From Lacticaseibacillus pabuli (GTDB lineage Bacteria; Bacillota; Bacilli; Lactobacillales; Lactobacillaceae): DNA of 64,000 nt. The DNA lies in contig NZ_CP117884.1 in assembly GCF_028736235.1 (NCBI RefSeq), forward strand, positions 1,178,001 through 1,242,000. Direction: 5' to 3'. Under the pieces are notes generated by a model that was not told the DNA's origin, made no database searches, and was given only the letters and a program-made list of their open reading frames with translations. The position numbers and the translations under genes are program-made. This document shows, piece after piece, positions 33,064 to 43,723 of the stretch; position 1 is the stretch's first letter, and each line of letters opens with the position of its first letter.

Positions 33064-36000
33064 ATGCTAGATAAACAACAGATGTTTGCAAAACTAATTG
33101 AACAGATCCAACTCGACCCGAGCGTCCAAAACGCCCCGGCCTTCAAGAGCGCTGCCGTTGACTCGGTGGTGGTGCATACGAAGAGTCGCCGCTATGATTT
33201 CACCATCACGATGAGCGAAATCCTTCCGTTTGCGATTTTTCACCAATTTGAGACGGCGCTGAAGACGTCGTTTAGCCAAATTGCCGAAGTCTCGCTACAA
33301 ATCGAAGTGGCACAGCCTAACTTTGACATCGGTCTGGTACGCGGCTACTGGGATTATGTCATCCAGCACGCCGATTTGCAGTCCGCAATTGCGGCGCAAA
33401 CCTGCGAAAAGATGATTCCAGAGTTGCGCGAACGGACGGTCATCGTGCCGGTCGAAAACGATCCGATGCGTCAGTTCTTTGCCGATGGTCCCCAGCAGGC
33501 ACTCGAAGATGAGTTCCATAACCTTGGTTTCGGCGGCTTGCACATCAAGCCAGAAGTCGACACGGCAGCTGAAACGGCGAACCTCCACGATTTTAAAAAT
33601 AAACAGGCGGAGGAGACCGCCGCGATGGCCGAGCGTGCAGCCACGATTATCCAGCAGCAGAGCGCCCAGCAGGCTAAAGCCAGTGCGCACCCAGCGATTC
33701 ACCTTGGTCGTGAAATCAAGGACAGCGAAGATGTGAGCCAGATGGTCACCATCAACCAGGAAGAACGCAACGTGGTCATTGAAGGCTACGTGTTTGACCT
33801 CGAAGTCCGCGAACTCCGGAGCAAGCGGAAGCTGCTGACCCTGAAGATGACCGACTACACGAGCAGTTTTCTTGTTAAGAAGTTTAGCAATAACAAGGAA
33901 GACGAAGATGTTTTCGACGCCATGAAAAAGGGCATGTGGCTCAAGGTCAAGGGGAGTGTTCAAGAGGATAGTTACTCCCGAGAGCTGACGGTCAACGCGC
34001 GCGACATCATGATGGTGAAGCACCCCCAGCGTGAAGATACGGCCGAGGGAGACAAACGGGTTGAACTGCACCTGCACACCAACATGAGTCAGATGGACGC
34101 CATTCCTAGCATCAGTGATTATGTGCAGCGCGCCGCTGACTGGGGCCACACTGCCATTGCCGTGACGGATCACGCCAATTTACAGGCGTACCCTGAAGCG
34201 CATTCGGCTGCGGCCAAGGCTGGTATTAAGATGCTGTACGGGGTCGAAATCAACCTGGTCGACGACGGCTCACCCGTTGCCTACCGGAATGACAAGCCAC
34301 TCGTTTTGGCTGATCAGACGTATGTTGTCTTTGACGTGGAAACCACGGGGCTGTCCGCGGTTTACGACAAGGTCATTGAACTGGCGGCCGTCAAGATGAA
34401 GGATGGTCAAGTTCTCGAGCACTTTGAGGAAATGATCAATCCGGGTTTTGCTTTATCTGATTTCACGATTGGCCTGACGCATATTACCAACGAAATGGTG
34501 CAACAGGGTGGCACCGAAGAAGAAGTCATGACCAAGTTTGCCAAGTTCACCGAGGGCACCATCATGGTCGGGCATAACGTTACGTTTGACGTGGGGTTCC
34601 TAAACGCCGCATACAAGCGACTCAAGATGCCCGCCATTAGCCAGCCCGTCGTGGATACCTTGGAATTGTCTAGGGCGCTGCACCCAGAGAGTAAGAACCA
34701 CAAACTGGATACCTTGACGAAACGTTACAACATTCAATTGGAAAACCATCACCGTGCTAACGCGGATGCGGAGGCCACGGGCTACCTGATGTACGCTTTG
34801 TTCAAAGAAGCCAACGAAAAGTTCGCTTGGACTAAGCTCGACGAATTAAACGACCAGGTCGGCGCGGGTGAAGCGTACAAGAACGCCCGTCCCGTCCACG
34901 CGACGGTGATTGCGACGACACAGGCCGGACTGAAGAACTTATTCAAACTGGTCAGTGAGTCGATGATCAAATATTTCTACCGTGTCCCACGGGTGCCACG
35001 CAGTCGCCTCGACCATTATCGTGAAGGCCTGATTGTCGGCTCTGCCTGCGAACGCGGTGAAGTTTTCACTGCTGTCATGCAGAAGGGTGTCGACCAAGGC
35101 CGCGAACTGGCCAAGTATTACGACTACCTGGAAGTACAACCGCTGGCAAACTACAGCCAATTGTTGGACAGCCAACTGATTTCTGGTCCCGCGCACCTGA
35201 AGGATATCATCGGCAAGATTGTCCAAATCGGGGAAGACATCGGCAAGCCCGTTGTCGCAACCGGTGACGCACATTACCTGGATGACCACGATGCCATCTA
35301 TCGTAAGATTCTGATTAACAGCCAGGGTGGAGCGAACCCACTCAACCGGCATGGATTACCAGACGTGCACTTCCGTTCAACGGATGAAATGCTCGCCGAT
35401 TTCTCCTGGCTTGGCGAGGACAAGGCGCGCGAGCTGGTCGTGACCAATACGCACAAGATTGCGGACATGGTCGACGGAGAGATTACCCCTGTGAAGGACA
35501 AACTCTACACCCCAGATATTCCTGGGGTTAACGAGAACTTCAAGCGCGATGTCATGAAGACGGCGCACGAATGGTACGGCGAAGAATTGCCTGAAATCGT
35601 GTCGCAGCGCATCGACAAGGAACTCAAGAGTATCATCGGGAACGGGTTTGCGGTCATTTACAACATCGCCCAGCAGCTGGTACTCAAATCCAACAAGGAC
35701 GGGTACTTGGTTGGTTCTCGTGGGTCTGTTGGCTCCAGTCTGGCCGCGACACTGTCCGGAATTACTGAAGTTAACCCACTACCACCGCATTACCGCTGCC
35801 CGCAATGTCAGTACAGTGAGTTCTACACGAAGGGTGAATATGGGTCTGGGTTTGACTTGCCAGACAAGGATTGCCCGAAGTGCGGTCACGAACTGATTAA
35901 AGATGGTCACGATATCCCATTTGAAACCTTCCTGGGGTTCCATGGGGACAAGGTGCCTGATATTGATTTGAACTTCTCTGGTGACTACCAGCCTGTTGCC

Positions 36001-37395
36001 CACAACTACATCAAGATTTTGTTCGGTGAGGACCACGCGTTCCGTGCTGGGACAATCGGGACGGTTGCGGACAAGACGGCTTATGGCTACGTCAAGGCCT
36101 ATGAACGTGACAACGGTTTGATGTTACGCGGTGCCGAGATCGATCGCCTGGCTTCCGGTGCGGTCGGCGTGAAGCGGACAACGGGTCAGCACCCAGCCGG
36201 GATCCTGATTGTGCCAGCCAACATGGATATTTACGACTTTACGCCGATTCAATATCCAGCTGATGACCAATCGGCGGCATGGCTGACGACCCACTTTGAT
36301 TTCCATTCCATCCATGACAACATTCTGAAGATGGATGTTCTGGGGCACGATGATCCAACCATGATTCGTACCCTGCAAGATTTAACGGGGGTTGAGCCAA
36401 AGTCGATTCCAACCGATGACCCGGGTGTCATGAAGCTGTTTTCCAGTACCGAATCTCTCGGCGTCACGCCTGAACAAATTAATTCCAAGACCGGGACGCT
36501 CGGTGTACCCGAATTTGGGACGCGTTTTGTCCGGGGAATGCTTGAGGAAACCAAGCCATCGACCTTTGCGGAACTGCTCCAGATTTCTGGATTGTCTCAC
36601 GGGACCGATGTGTGGCTCGGCAACGCCGAAGAATTGGTCAGCCAAGGGGTCATCAGTTTAAAGGATGTTATCGGTTGTCGTGATAACATCATGATGGACT
36701 TGATTCACTGGGGCATGGACGATTCCATGGCGTTTAACATCATGGAACACGTGCGTAAGGGCCGCGGGATTCCTGACGAGTGGCAACAGGCCATGCGCGA
36801 TAACGAAAATGTGCCCGACTGGTACATTGATTCCTGCCTGAAGATTAAGTACATGTTCCCTAAGGCCCACGCGACGGCATACGTCATGATGGCGCTGCGG
36901 ATTGCTTGGTTTAAGGTGTACTACCCAATCGTGTACTACACGGCGTACTTCTCCGTTCGTGCCGAAGACTTTGACCTCGTGGCGATGAGCCGCGGGAAAG
37001 ATGCGGTTAAGGCTGCCATCAAGGAAATCTCCGATAAGGGGAACGACGCGAGTGCAAAGGAGAAGGGACTCCAGACGATTCTTGAAATCGCCAACGAGTG
37101 TTTGGAACGCGGCTTCACGATTAAGATGGTCGACATCGAAAAGAGTGATAGCCACGACTTCCTGATTCTGGATGACCACACGCTGCTGGCACCATTCCGC
37201 GCCATTCCTGGTTTAGGGGAAAACGTGGCTAAGCAGATTGTGTCTGCACGCGAAGAAAAGCCGTTCCTATCTAAGGAAGATTTGGCTAACCGCGGGAAGG
37301 TTTCTAAGACGATCATCGACTACATGAGTGAACATCACGTGCTCGATGCCTTGCCAGATGAGAACCAACTCAGCTTGTTTGATAATATGTTCTAA
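33064..37395 (+). CDS. polC: DNA polymerase III subunit alpha, Gram-positive type (PolC)
   Basis: 1,443 residues, the usual length. Order of parts: N-terminal domain and OB fold (~225-320, [19 protein letters not shown]), PHP domain ([15 protein letters not shown] ... [13 protein letters not shown], ~335-400), inserted DEDDh 3'-5' exonuclease ([20 protein letters not shown], ~420-590), second part of PHP (VATGDAHYL), zinc finger (CPQC...CPKCG), palm with the catalytic [11 protein letters not shown] (~960), fingers, and a C-terminal helix-hairpin-helix region. It ends SLFDNMF, matching the QLSLFD beta-clamp binding motif. It is the main replicative polymerase. AAGGAG precedes the ATG. Confidence 0.98.
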   Translation: MLDKQQMFAKLIEQIQLDPSVQNAPAFKSAAVDSVVVHTKSRRYDFTITMSEILPFAIFHQFETALKTSFSQIAEVSLQIEVAQPNFDIGLVRGYWDYVIQHADLQSAIAAQTCEKMIPELRERTVIVPVENDPMRQFFADGPQQALEDEFHNLGFGGLHIKPEVDTAAETANLHDFKNKQAEETAAMAERAATIIQQQSAQQAKASAHPAIHLGREIKDSEDVSQMVTINQEERNVVIEGYVFDLEVRELRSKRKLLTLKMTDYTSSFLVKKFSNNKEDEDVFDAMKKGMWLKVKGSVQEDSYSRELTVNARDIMMVKHPQREDTAEGDKRVELHLHTNMSQMDAIPSISDYVQRAADWGHTAIAVTDHANLQAYPEAHSAAAKAGIKMLYGVEINLVDDGSPVAYRNDKPLVLADQTYVVFDVETTGLSAVYDKVIELAAVKMKDGQVLEHFEEMINPGFALSDFTIGLTHITNEMVQQGGTEEEVMTKFAKFTEGTIMVGHNVTFDVGFLNAAYKRLKMPAISQPVVDTLELSRALHPESKNHKLDTLTKRYNIQLENHHRANADAEATGYLMYALFKEANEKFAWTKLDELNDQVGAGEAYKNARPVHATVIATTQAGLKNLFKLVSESMIKYFYRVPRVPRSRLDHYREGLIVGSACERGEVFTAVMQKGVDQGRELAKYYDYLEVQPLANYSQLLDSQLISGPAHLKDIIGKIVQIGEDIGKPVVATGDAHYLDDHDAIYRKILINSQGGANPLNRHGLPDVHFRSTDEMLADFSWLGEDKARELVVTNTHKIADMVDGEITPVKDKLYTPDIPGVNENFKRDVMKTAHEWYGEELPEIVSQRIDKELKSIIGNGFAVIYNIAQQLVLKSNKDGYLVGSRGSVGSSLAATLSGITEVNPLPPHYRCPQCQYSEFYTKGEYGSGFDLPDKDCPKCGHELIKDGHDIPFETFLGFHGDKVPDIDLNFSGDYQPVAHNYIKILFGEDHAFRAGTIGTVADKTAYGYVKAYERDNGLMLRGAEIDRLASGAVGVKRTTGQHPAGILIVPANMDIYDFTPIQYPADDQSAAWLTTHFDFHSIHDNILKMDVLGHDDPTMIRTLQDLTGVEPKSIPTDDPGVMKLFSSTESLGVTPEQINSKTGTLGVPEFGTRFVRGMLEETKPSTFAELLQISGLSHGTDVWLGNAEELVSQGVISLKDVIGCRDNIMMDLIHWGMDDSMAFNIMEHVRKGRGIPDEWQQAMRDNENVPDWYIDSCLKIKYMFPKAHATAYVMMALRIAWFKVYYPIVYYTAYFSVRAEDFDLVAMSRGKDAVKAAIKEISDKGNDASAKEKGLQTILEIANECLERGFTIKMVDIEKSDSHDFLILDDHTLLAPFRAIPGLGENVAKQIVSAREEKPFLSKEDLANRGKVSKTIIDYMSEHHVLDALPDENQLSLFDNMF

Positions 37396-37409
37396 TAAAT
37401 GTTTTAATA

Positions 37410-37441
37410 GGGGCAGATGCGAACAGCATGTGTCCCTTTTG
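37410..37441 (+). terminator. Terminator after polC
   Basis: Imperfect stem GGGGCAGATGC / GCATGTGTCCC around GAACA with a following TTTT. Confidence 0.7.
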
Positions 37442-37599
37442 AGTTGTTCGGCGCCGTGCCGCCTCAGTTTGACGGTGAGATTGGGGGACAATCTGCGTTC
37501 CTGTTCACCAATTCTGCGATGTGTTACGCAAGGCACACATGGTTTTTCATGTAAGTGCCGAGCTCATTGCGACTAGCGGGTCTAGTCAAGCATAAAGAC
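37442..37599. other. Intergenic region between polC and the rimP promoter
   Basis: About 160 bases with no convincing gene. A small hairpin ACATG-GTTTTT-CATGT (about 37537-37552) is the only structure noticed. Codon bias is absent in all frames. Confidence 0.4.
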
Positions 37600-37628
37600 T
37601 TGTCACTTGCATGTGATTATGCTATTAT
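37600..37628 (+). promoter_or_regulatory. Promoter of the rimP-nusA-infB operon
   Basis: TTGTCA (37600-37605), 17-base spacer ending in TGC, TATTAT (37623-37628). The TG motif makes it an extended -10 promoter. Predicted start near 37635, about 150 bases before rimP. Confidence 0.7.
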
Positions 37629-37654
37629 GATGACAGGATTTTTAGACCTCGGTC

Positions 37655-37682
37655 GAGTGAGCAGCGATGCTCACTCTTTTTA
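37655..37682 (+). terminator. Early terminator/attenuator in the rimP leader
   Basis: Perfect 9-bp stem GAGTGAGCA-GCGA-TGCTCACTC followed by TTTTTAT, only about 20 bases after the predicted transcription start and about 105 bases before rimP. It could abort most transcripts unless antitermination occurs. Confidence 0.7.
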
Positions 37683-37786
37683 TTGCAAGTACCGCAAAGG
37701 GACCGAAAAACAGATGGCGCCGAGTGTTTAGAAGTCGCAGTAATGCTTCTTTCGCAACGCGTCCATCATTAAAGGAGGGACAGAAA

Positions 37787-38260
37787 TTGAGTACGGTAGT
37801 TGAAAACGTCACTGAAATCGTGCAGCCGATTCTTGATAAACACAGCTTTTCCTTAGCAGACCTTGAGTTTGTTAAGGAAGGCGGCGGCTGGTATCTGCGT
37901 GTGTACATCGACAAGCCCGGCGGTATTACGCTGGACGATTGTGTGCTCGTAAACGATGAGCTCAGTGAAGCACTCGATAACATGGATCCGGATCCAATTC
38001 CCCAGGCCTACTTCTTGGAAGTTTCTAGCCCCGGCGCGGAACGTCCGCTCAAAACTGAGCAGGACCTTAAAAACGCCGTTGGTCAGTACATTCATATCAG
38101 CCTGTTTCAAAAGCAGGACGGCCAGAAGGTCTTCGAAGGTACGCTGAAGGAACTCAGCGACGAACAGATGGTATTAGATGTTAAGATTAAGGCACGCCGG
38201 AAGGACATCACGTTCGACCGGAAAAATGTTGCCAAGGCACGTCTCGCCATCGAGTTCTAG
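37787..38260 (+). CDS. rimP: Ribosome maturation factor RimP
   Basis: 157 residues from TTG 37787, chosen because AAAGGAGGG lies seven bases upstream and the resulting length equals the family norm; an upstream in-frame ATG would add 40 basic residues of non-family sequence. Core motifs: [53 protein letters not shown]. RimP assists 30S assembly around S12. It heads the conserved rimP-nusA-ylxR-ylxQ-infB-rbfA operon. Confidence 0.95.
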   Translation: MSTVVENVTEIVQPILDKHSFSLADLEFVKEGGGWYLRVYIDKPGGITLDDCVLVNDELSEALDNMDPDPIPQAYFLEVSSPGAERPLKTEQDLKNAVGQYIHISLFQKQDGQKVFEGTLKELSDEQMVLDVKIKARRKDITFDRKNVAKARLAIEF

Positions 38261-38283
38261 TTTGTAGTAAAGGAAGGAATCAC

Positions 38284-39486
38284 ATGTCTAAGGAAATGTT
38301 ATCTGCACTTGATGCCCTTGAACAAGAAAAGGGCATTAAGAAAGAAGTCGTGATTGAGGCCCTCGAAGCCGCTCTCACTAGTGCATACAAGCGCAATTAC
38401 AACCAGGCCCAAAACGTTGAAGTGACCTTTGATCAAAAAAAGGGTGACATCAAGGTTTATGCGGTTAAGGAAGTAACGGAGGAAGTCTTTGACTCCCGCC
38501 TCGAGGTTAGCCTCAAGGATGCACTTGAAATTAACAAGGCATACGAAATCGGTGACGAGATTCGTTTCGAAGTCACACCAAAAGACTTCGGCCGAATTGC
38601 GGCGCAGACGGCCAAGCAGGTCATCATGCAGCGTGTTCGTGAAGCTGAACGTGGCATTGTCTACGATGAATACAGCAAATACGAAAACGAAATCATGCAG
38701 GGGGTTGTGGAACGTCGCGACAACAAGTTTGTCTACGTTTCTCTCGGCAAGATTGAGGCCGTCCTTGGCAAGTCCGACCAGATGCCTAACGAACGTTATG
38801 AAGCACACGACCGGATCAAGGTTTTTGTGACGAAGGTTGAGAACTCTGCAAAGGGTCCCCAGGTCTTCGTGAGCCGCACTGCACCAGGCATGGTTAAACG
38901 CCTGTTCGAGCAGGAAGTTCCAGAAATCTTTGATGGCACCGTCGAAATCGTCGGCATTGCTCGTGAAGCCGGCGACCGGACCAAGATTGCGGTTCGCAGC
39001 ACCAACGCAGACGTTGACGCTGTCGGCACAACCGTTGGCCCCCGTGGCGCCCGTGTGCAGGCCGTCGTGAATGAACTGTCTGGCGAAAACATGGACGTTG
39101 TGCAGTGGGAAGATGATGCATCTGACTACATCGCCAACGCCTTGAACCCAGCACAGGTCATTGCGGTTCAGTTTAACGACGAGGATAACGAACGTAGTGC
39201 AACGGTCATTGTCCCTGACTACCAGCTGTCACTGGCAATTGGTAAGAAGGGTCAAAACGCCCGTTTGGCTGCCAAGTTAACTGGCTTCAAGATCGACATC
39301 AAGCCTGAATCTGAAGTTGAATTCGTTGATGACGAAGAACTGACTGCCGAGGACGAGGAAAGTATCGACGAAAACGAGGATACTGAGGTAAGCGACGAAG
39401 ACACCACAGCTGAAGTTGACAGTCAGGAAGAAGAAACTGACGATACCGACGCCAAGGACGAATCGACCGAAGATATCCAGGATTAG
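38284..39486 (+). CDS. nusA: Transcription termination/antitermination factor NusA
   Basis: 400 residues: RNAP-binding N-terminal domain (MSKEMLSALDALEQEKGIKKEVVIEALEAAL, in part ALDALEQEKGIKKEVV), S1 domain (EIMQGVVERRDNKFVYVSLG, ~130-200), and two KH domains (VGPRGARVQAVVNELSGE and AIGKKGQNARLAAKLTG). The last ~60 residues are an Asp/Glu-rich tail with no folded domain, as in many lactobacilli. NusA modulates pausing and termination; notably its own operon begins with a terminator-like hairpin. AAGGAAGG precedes the ATG. Confidence 0.97.
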   Translation: MSKEMLSALDALEQEKGIKKEVVIEALEAALTSAYKRNYNQAQNVEVTFDQKKGDIKVYAVKEVTEEVFDSRLEVSLKDALEINKAYEIGDEIRFEVTPKDFGRIAAQTAKQVIMQRVREAERGIVYDEYSKYENEIMQGVVERRDNKFVYVSLGKIEAVLGKSDQMPNERYEAHDRIKVFVTKVENSAKGPQVFVSRTAPGMVKRLFEQEVPEIFDGTVEIVGIAREAGDRTKIAVRSTNADVDAVGTTVGPRGARVQAVVNELSGENMDVVQWEDDASDYIANALNPAQVIAVQFNDEDNERSATVIVPDYQLSLAIGKKGQNARLAAKLTGFKIDIKPESEVEFVDDEELTAEDEESIDENEDTEVSDEDTTAEVDSQEEETDDTDAKDESTEDIQD

Positions 39487-39498
39487 GAGGTGGCCTGA

Positions 39499-39798
39499 AT
39501 GAAGCCACGCAAGATTCCAATGCGTAAGGATCTTCTGAGTGGAGAAATGTTCCCGAAGAAGGAAATGGTGCGGATTGTGAAGCTGAAGGACGACACACTC
39601 GAGATTGACCCGAGTGGTAAAAAGTCTGGCCGTGGGGCATATGTTGCCTTGCAGCCGGACCTCGTCAAAGAAGCTGCAAAGAAGCACGTGCTCGAATCTG
39701 CCTTTAGCATCAAGGTTGACGAATCGTTCTACAATGAACTTTTTGCCTATGTTGATCACCAAAAGGCACGTCGCGAACTATTTGGCGACAAAGCATGA
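39499..39798 (+). CDS. ylxR: YlxR/RnpM family RNA-binding protein
   Basis: 99 residues with the YlxR pattern: RKIPMRKDLLSGEMFPKKEMVRIVK, then GKKSGRGAYVALQPDLVKEAAKK. The family protein of B. subtilis (RnpM) binds and modulates RNase P; transfer of that role here is by family. The position between nusA (12 bases) and ylxQ (4-base overlap) is the standard one. TAGGAGG lies before the ATG. The usual first arginine-cysteine of the family (R-x-C) is replaced by RKIPMRK, so no cysteine is present. Confidence 0.92.
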   Translation: MKPRKIPMRKDLLSGEMFPKKEMVRIVKLKDDTLEIDPSGKKSGRGAYVALQPDLVKEAAKKHVLESAFSIKVDESFYNELFAYVDHQKARRELFGDKA

Positions 39799-40103
39799 CT
39801 AATACCGAACAAATGAAGAATCTGCTTGGCCTCGCTCAGCGTGCTGGGAAGCTCGAAACTGGAACGGACTTCACGCTTAAGGCCGTCGCCGCGAAGAAGG
39901 CCAAGCTTGTGATTCTGGCAACCGACGCCAGTAGCAATCTGACCAAAAAGATTCAAGATAAGTGCAATTTCTACGATGTGCCATTGGCCGTCCCCATGAC
40001 GGTTGATGATCTCAGCATCGCCATTGGACATGTCCGTTCGGTTGTCGCTGTCATGGATGCAGGATTTGCGAAGTCATTAGCAAAGCTGCAACCAAGTGAG
40101 TAA
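39795..40103 (+). CDS. ylxQ: L7Ae-family K-turn-binding protein YlxQ
   Basis: 102 residues of the L7Ae/L30e fold: [44 protein letters not shown] (in part [20 protein letters not shown]), and [19 protein letters not shown]. Family members bind kink-turn RNA; the cellular target of YlxQ is not settled. It overlaps ylxR by four bases (ATGA) and stands 14 bases ahead of infB. Confidence 0.93.
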   Translation: MTNTEQMKNLLGLAQRAGKLETGTDFTLKAVAAKKAKLVILATDASSNLTKKIQDKCNFYDVPLAVPMTVDDLSIAIGHVRSVVAVMDAGFAKSLAKLQPSE

Positions 40104-40117
40104 AGGAGCGTGAACAA

Positions 40118-42958
40118 ATGGCTAAGAAACGCGTTTATGAACTTGCCAAAGAAATTGGTGTGTCCAGTAAAGACGTCATCGAGACCGCTCAAAAACACGG
40201 AATCGATGTTCACAATAACATGAACACCATTAATGAACAGGATGGGTCAATTATCGAAAAAGAATTGAAAAACAGCAAACCAACTGCTGATCAAGCAAAA
40301 CCAGAAGTAAAGGCTGACGCCAAGCCAAAGCAGGCACCTGCCAAGGCCGAAACCAAGCCAGCTGCGAAACCAGCCGAAAAGCCAGCTGCATCTGCTGACA
40401 AGAAGGCCGAAGAAGTTAAGCCTGGTACGAGCCATGCAACGCACGTCGCTGCAAATGGTAAGACCAAGATTAGCCGCAACGCCATTCGTCGTCCTGGTAC
40501 CCAGGGCAATAGCCGCAACAACAATGGCAACAACAACCACGGCAATGGCAACAACAATAACCGTGGCGGTAACCGCAGTGAAAGCAATGGTAACAACAAC
40601 AATGATCGTCGCCGTAGCAACAATTCCGGCAACAACCAGGGTGGTTACCAGGGCCGCAGCAACAATAACGGGAACCGGAATGGCAACCGTAGCAACAACA
40701 ATAACCGTAGCAACGGTGGTCGCAATAACAACCAGCGCAATACGGCGAGTGCACCACAGCCAGGTCGCGCAGCAGCTGCAGCCGCAGAAGCATTGCGTCA
40801 GCGCCAGCAGAGTGAGTTCCGCACGTCTAGCGCGCCAATCGGCCGTTACCAGGAACCAAAGCCAGCGCCAAAGCCAGTTGAGCAGAAGCCTGCCGCATCC
40901 GCAGCAAAACCTGCAACGCAGAGCAAGCCAGCTGCACGTCAGCAGACGAGCAGCAACCGCAGCCAGTCTTCTGCCAACACGAGCAGCAACAGCTCAAGCA
41001 GTAACAACCGTAGCAACAGTAGCAACGGTTCCAACAGCTCATCAAATGGCTCAAGCAACAACCGTCAGCAGAGTCGCCAGCGCAATTACCGTAGCGGCCG
41101 CGAAACCCCATACAAGGGTAAGCGGAACAAGCGCGGCAAGCGTAACCAGCGTCGCAGTGAACCTAAGAAGGAAATGCCACAGCGTAAGGACCGGCCATTA
41201 CCAGAGAAGTTGGTCTACACAGAAGGCATGAATGTTCAGGACCTCGCGAAGATCTTGCACCGCGAGCCAGCTGAAATTATCAAGAAGCTCTTCATGCTTG
41301 GCGTGATGGTTAACCAAAACCAGAGCCTTGATAAGGACACGATTGAACTCATTGCGACCGATTACGGCATTGACGCAGAGCAGAAGGTTGTCGAAGACAT
41401 CACTGACCTGGACAAGGTCTTTGAAGCCGAAAACGAAACCACGGACAACTTGCAGCCACGTGCCCCTGTGATTACCATCATGGGTCACGTTGACCATGGT
41501 AAGACAACCTTGCTTGACCGCCTCCGTCACACGCACGTGACCGAAGGCGAAGCCGGTGGGATTACCCAGCACATTGGGGCTTACCAGGTTAAGCTGAAGG
41601 ACCGTCTCATCACCTTCCTGGACACCCCAGGGCACGCCGCATTTACCAACATGCGTGCGCGTGGTGCTGATATTACCGATATCGTTGTGCTAGTTGTTGC
41701 TGCTGATGATGGTGTTATGCCACAAACCATCGAAGCGATTAACCATGCCAAGGCCGCTAACGCACCAATCATCGTGGCGGTTAACAAGATTGATAAGCCA
41801 GGTGCAAATCCTAACCACGTCATCGAACAGCTCGCTGAATACGACCTGATTCCTGAAGACTGGGGCGGTGACACCATCTTCGTTGAAATTTCCGCGAAGT
41901 TTGGTAAGAACATCGACCAGTTGCTCGAAATGATCTTGCTCGAAGCCGACATGCTTGAATTGAAGGCTAACCCTGATCAGAAGGCCGTTGGTACTGTCAT
42001 CGAAGCACGTCTGGACAAGGGTAAGGGTCCTGTTGCAACCGTTCTGGTTCAGCAAGGTACCCTGCACGTCGGAGACCCAATCGTTGTTGGGAACACGTTC
42101 GGTCGTATCCGGACCATGACCAACGACCGTGGCCGCCGCGTGAAGGACGCTAGCCCAAGCACCCCAGTAGAAATTACCGGGATGAACGATGTGCCAGATT
42201 CTGCTGACCGTTTCGTTGTCTTTGACGATGAAAAGTCTGCACGTGCCGCTGGTGAAGAACGTGCTAAGCGTGCCCTGGTCAAGGACCGTGAATCAACACA
42301 CCACGTCACCTTGGACAACCTCTTCGAATCTATGAAGGAAGGCCAGCTCAAGGAACTTGACGTTATCATCAAGGGTGATGTGCAAGGTTCTGTTGAAGCC
42401 ATTGACGGCTCTCTGCGTAAGATTGACGTCAAGGGTGTTCGGGTCAACATCATTCACAAGGCCGTTGGTGCCATTAACGAAAGTGATGTTACCCTGGCTA
42501 GCGCTTCGAACGCGATTATCATTGGGTTCAACGTTCGTCCTACCGCCCAAGCAAAGGTTCAGGCCGATGCTGACGACGTGGACATTCGTTTGCACAGTGT
42601 CATCTACAAGGCAATCGATGAAATCGAATCTGCCATGAAGGGGATGCTCGAACCTGTCTACGAAGAAAAGGTTACGGGTTCACTTACCATCCGCGAGACC
42701 ATCAACGTCTCCAAGATTGGGACAGTTGCCGGTGCTTACGTTGATACGGGCTACATCACCCGTGATGCTGGTGTTCGCTTGATCCGTGATGGCATTGTCA
42801 TCTACACGGGCAAGCTGGGCAGTCTGCGTCGCTTTAAGGATGATGTCAAGAAGGTTAACGCCGGATTCGAATGTGGTCTTACTATTGATGGCTACAACGA
42901 CATCAAGACGGATGACCAGATTGAAGCCTTTGTCATGGAACAGGTACCAGTTAAGTAA
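40118..42958 (+). CDS. infB: Translation initiation factor IF-2 with long Asn/Ser/Arg-rich N-terminal region
   Basis: 946 residues. An IF2_N motif opens the protein ([20 protein letters not shown]). A Lys/Ala/Pro stretch (~50-110) leads to a low-complexity region (~128-330) made of runs such as [18 protein letters not shown] and [19 protein letters not shown], with an AAAAAEA helix between. A second IF2_N motif follows at ~370, then the GTPase domain with [12 protein letters not shown] (~456), DTPGHAAF and NKID, and domains 3-4 to the end. IF-2 places initiator tRNA on the 30S subunit. The Asn-rich segment makes the protein longer than most lactobacillar IF-2 proteins. AAAGGAG precedes the ATG. 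Confidence 0.97.
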   Translation: MAKKRVYELAKEIGVSSKDVIETAQKHGIDVHNNMNTINEQDGSIIEKELKNSKPTADQAKPEVKADAKPKQAPAKAETKPAAKPAEKPAASADKKAEEVKPGTSHATHVAANGKTKISRNAIRRPGTQGNSRNNNGNNNHGNGNNNNRGGNRSESNGNNNNDRRRSNNSGNNQGGYQGRSNNNGNRNGNRSNNNNRSNGGRNNNQRNTASAPQPGRAAAAAAEALRQRQQSEFRTSSAPIGRYQEPKPAPKPVEQKPAASAAKPATQSKPAARQQTSSNRSQSSANTSSNSSSSNNRSNSSNGSNSSSNGSSNNRQQSRQRNYRSGRETPYKGKRNKRGKRNQRRSEPKKEMPQRKDRPLPEKLVYTEGMNVQDLAKILHREPAEIIKKLFMLGVMVNQNQSLDKDTIELIATDYGIDAEQKVVEDITDLDKVFEAENETTDNLQPRAPVITIMGHVDHGKTTLLDRLRHTHVTEGEAGGITQHIGAYQVKLKDRLITFLDTPGHAAFTNMRARGADITDIVVLVVAADDGVMPQTIEAINHAKAANAPIIVAVNKIDKPGANPNHVIEQLAEYDLIPEDWGGDTIFVEISAKFGKNIDQLLEMILLEADMLELKANPDQKAVGTVIEARLDKGKGPVATVLVQQGTLHVGDPIVVGNTFGRIRTMTNDRGRRVKDASPSTPVEITGMNDVPDSADRFVVFDDEKSARAAGEERAKRALVKDRESTHHVTLDNLFESMKEGQLKELDVIIKGDVQGSVEAIDGSLRKIDVKGVRVNIIHKAVGAINESDVTLASASNAIIIGFNVRPTAQAKVQADADDVDIRLHSVIYKAIDEIESAMKGMLEPVYEEKVTGSLTIRETINVSKIGTVAGAYVDTGYITRDAGVRLIRDGIVIYTGKLGSLRRFKDDVKKVNAGFECGLTIDGYNDIKTDDQIEAFVMEQVPVK

Positions 42959-42989
42959 CTCAGAATTTTAAGAAGCGGGGGTTAAGCAT

Positions 42990-43349
42990 ATGAAACACCG
43001 CATTGGACGAGTTGAAACGCAAATTCAGCGTGAGGTTGACGATATCCTGCTGAAGCTAGTGAACGATCCACGGGTTGAGGGTGTAACCATTACCGGCGTT
43101 GAGCTGACTGGTGATCTCCAGCAAGCGACCGTTTACTACAGCATCTTAAAGGATGACGAGCAGGACGTTGCGCAGACACAAGCGGGTTTGGATAAGGCCA
43201 GTGGTCTCATTCGCCGCGAAGTGGGCAAGCGCATCCGTCTGTTCAAAGTGCCAACCATCAAGTTTGAACAAGATAAATCAGTACAATATGGTGCCCGAAT
43301 TGATGAACTTCTTGCAGAAACAAAAAAGGAAGAAGATAATCAGGACTAA
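42990..43349 (+). CDS. rbfA: Ribosome-binding factor A
   Basis: 119 residues: MKHRIGRVETQIQREVDDIL, VEGVTITGVELTGDLQQATVYYS, and the KH-like AGLDKASGLIRREVGKRIRLFKVPTIKFE. It is a 30S maturation factor needed in cold conditions. Last gene of the nusA-infB operon. Its TAA (43347-43349) is the first triplet of the 124-bp repeat, so the repeat array starts exactly at the end of the gene; the encoded C-terminus (KKEEDNQD) is nevertheless normal. Confidence 0.96.
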   Translation: MKHRIGRVETQIQREVDDILLKLVNDPRVEGVTITGVELTGDLQQATVYYSILKDDEQDVAQTQAGLDKASGLIRREVGKRIRLFKVPTIKFEQDKSVQYGARIDELLAETKKEEDNQD

Positions 43350-43617
43350 AGTGTGCGGAGGGGCGCGCTTAGAAATTGAGGATTAACGTGATTTTGGGTT
43401 AGGCCAGTGGTTTTTACTGGCCTGTACCGAAATCGGGTTAACCGCAGATTTCTGCGCCCCGTAGCCGTTCTAAAGTGTGCGGAGGGGCGCGCTTAGAAAT
43501 TGAGGATTAACGTGATTTTGGGTTAGGCCAGTGGTTTTTGCTGGTCTGAACCGAAATCGGGTTAACCGCAGATTTCTGCGCCCCGTAGCCGTTCTAAAGT
43601 GTGCGGAGGGGCGTGCA
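43347..43617. repeat. Tandem 124-bp structured repeat (two full copies and a partial third)
   Basis: Full copies at 43347-43470 and 43471-43594 and a fragment from 43595. Each begins TAAAGTGTGCGGAGGGGCG. Within each copy three nested stems form one long hairpin (first copy 43360-43460): GGGGCGC...GCGCCCC with TTAGAAAT/ATTTCT, then GGATTAACGTGATTTTGG with CGAAATCGGGTTAACC, then GGCCAGT/ACTGGCC at the tip. The two full copies differ at a few sites; two of these (A to G and C to T in the tip stem) change a pair to a wobble and keep the helix. Unrelated in sequence to the repeat at 843. Confidence 0.92.
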
Positions 43618-43666
43618 ACGCCTCCTCGTTCCACTGAACTTTAGTCAGGGTCCATCTATAAGCAAG

Positions 43667-43697
43667 TGGGGCCGCGGCGTAAGTCGTGGCCTCATTT
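43667..43697 (+). terminator. Hairpin after the repeat array (possible terminator of the infB operon)
   Basis: Stem GGGGCCGCGGC-GTAA-GTCGTGGCCTC with two wobbles, followed by ATTTGC. The T-run is poor, so efficiency is uncertain. Confidence 0.5.
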
Positions 43698-43723
43698 GCA
43701 ATACATATCAGGAGTGAGTGCTC

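Noticed and set aside
37667..37786. Upstream ATG extension of rimP
   Set aside because: It would begin inside the attenuator hairpin and add 40 residues with no family similarity; TTG 37787 has an ideal ribosome site and gives the normal length.
43618..43723. Search for a yybP-ykoY manganese riboswitch before the TerC-family gene
   Set aside because: The conserved loops of that riboswitch are not present in the 105 bases between the repeat array and the gene.
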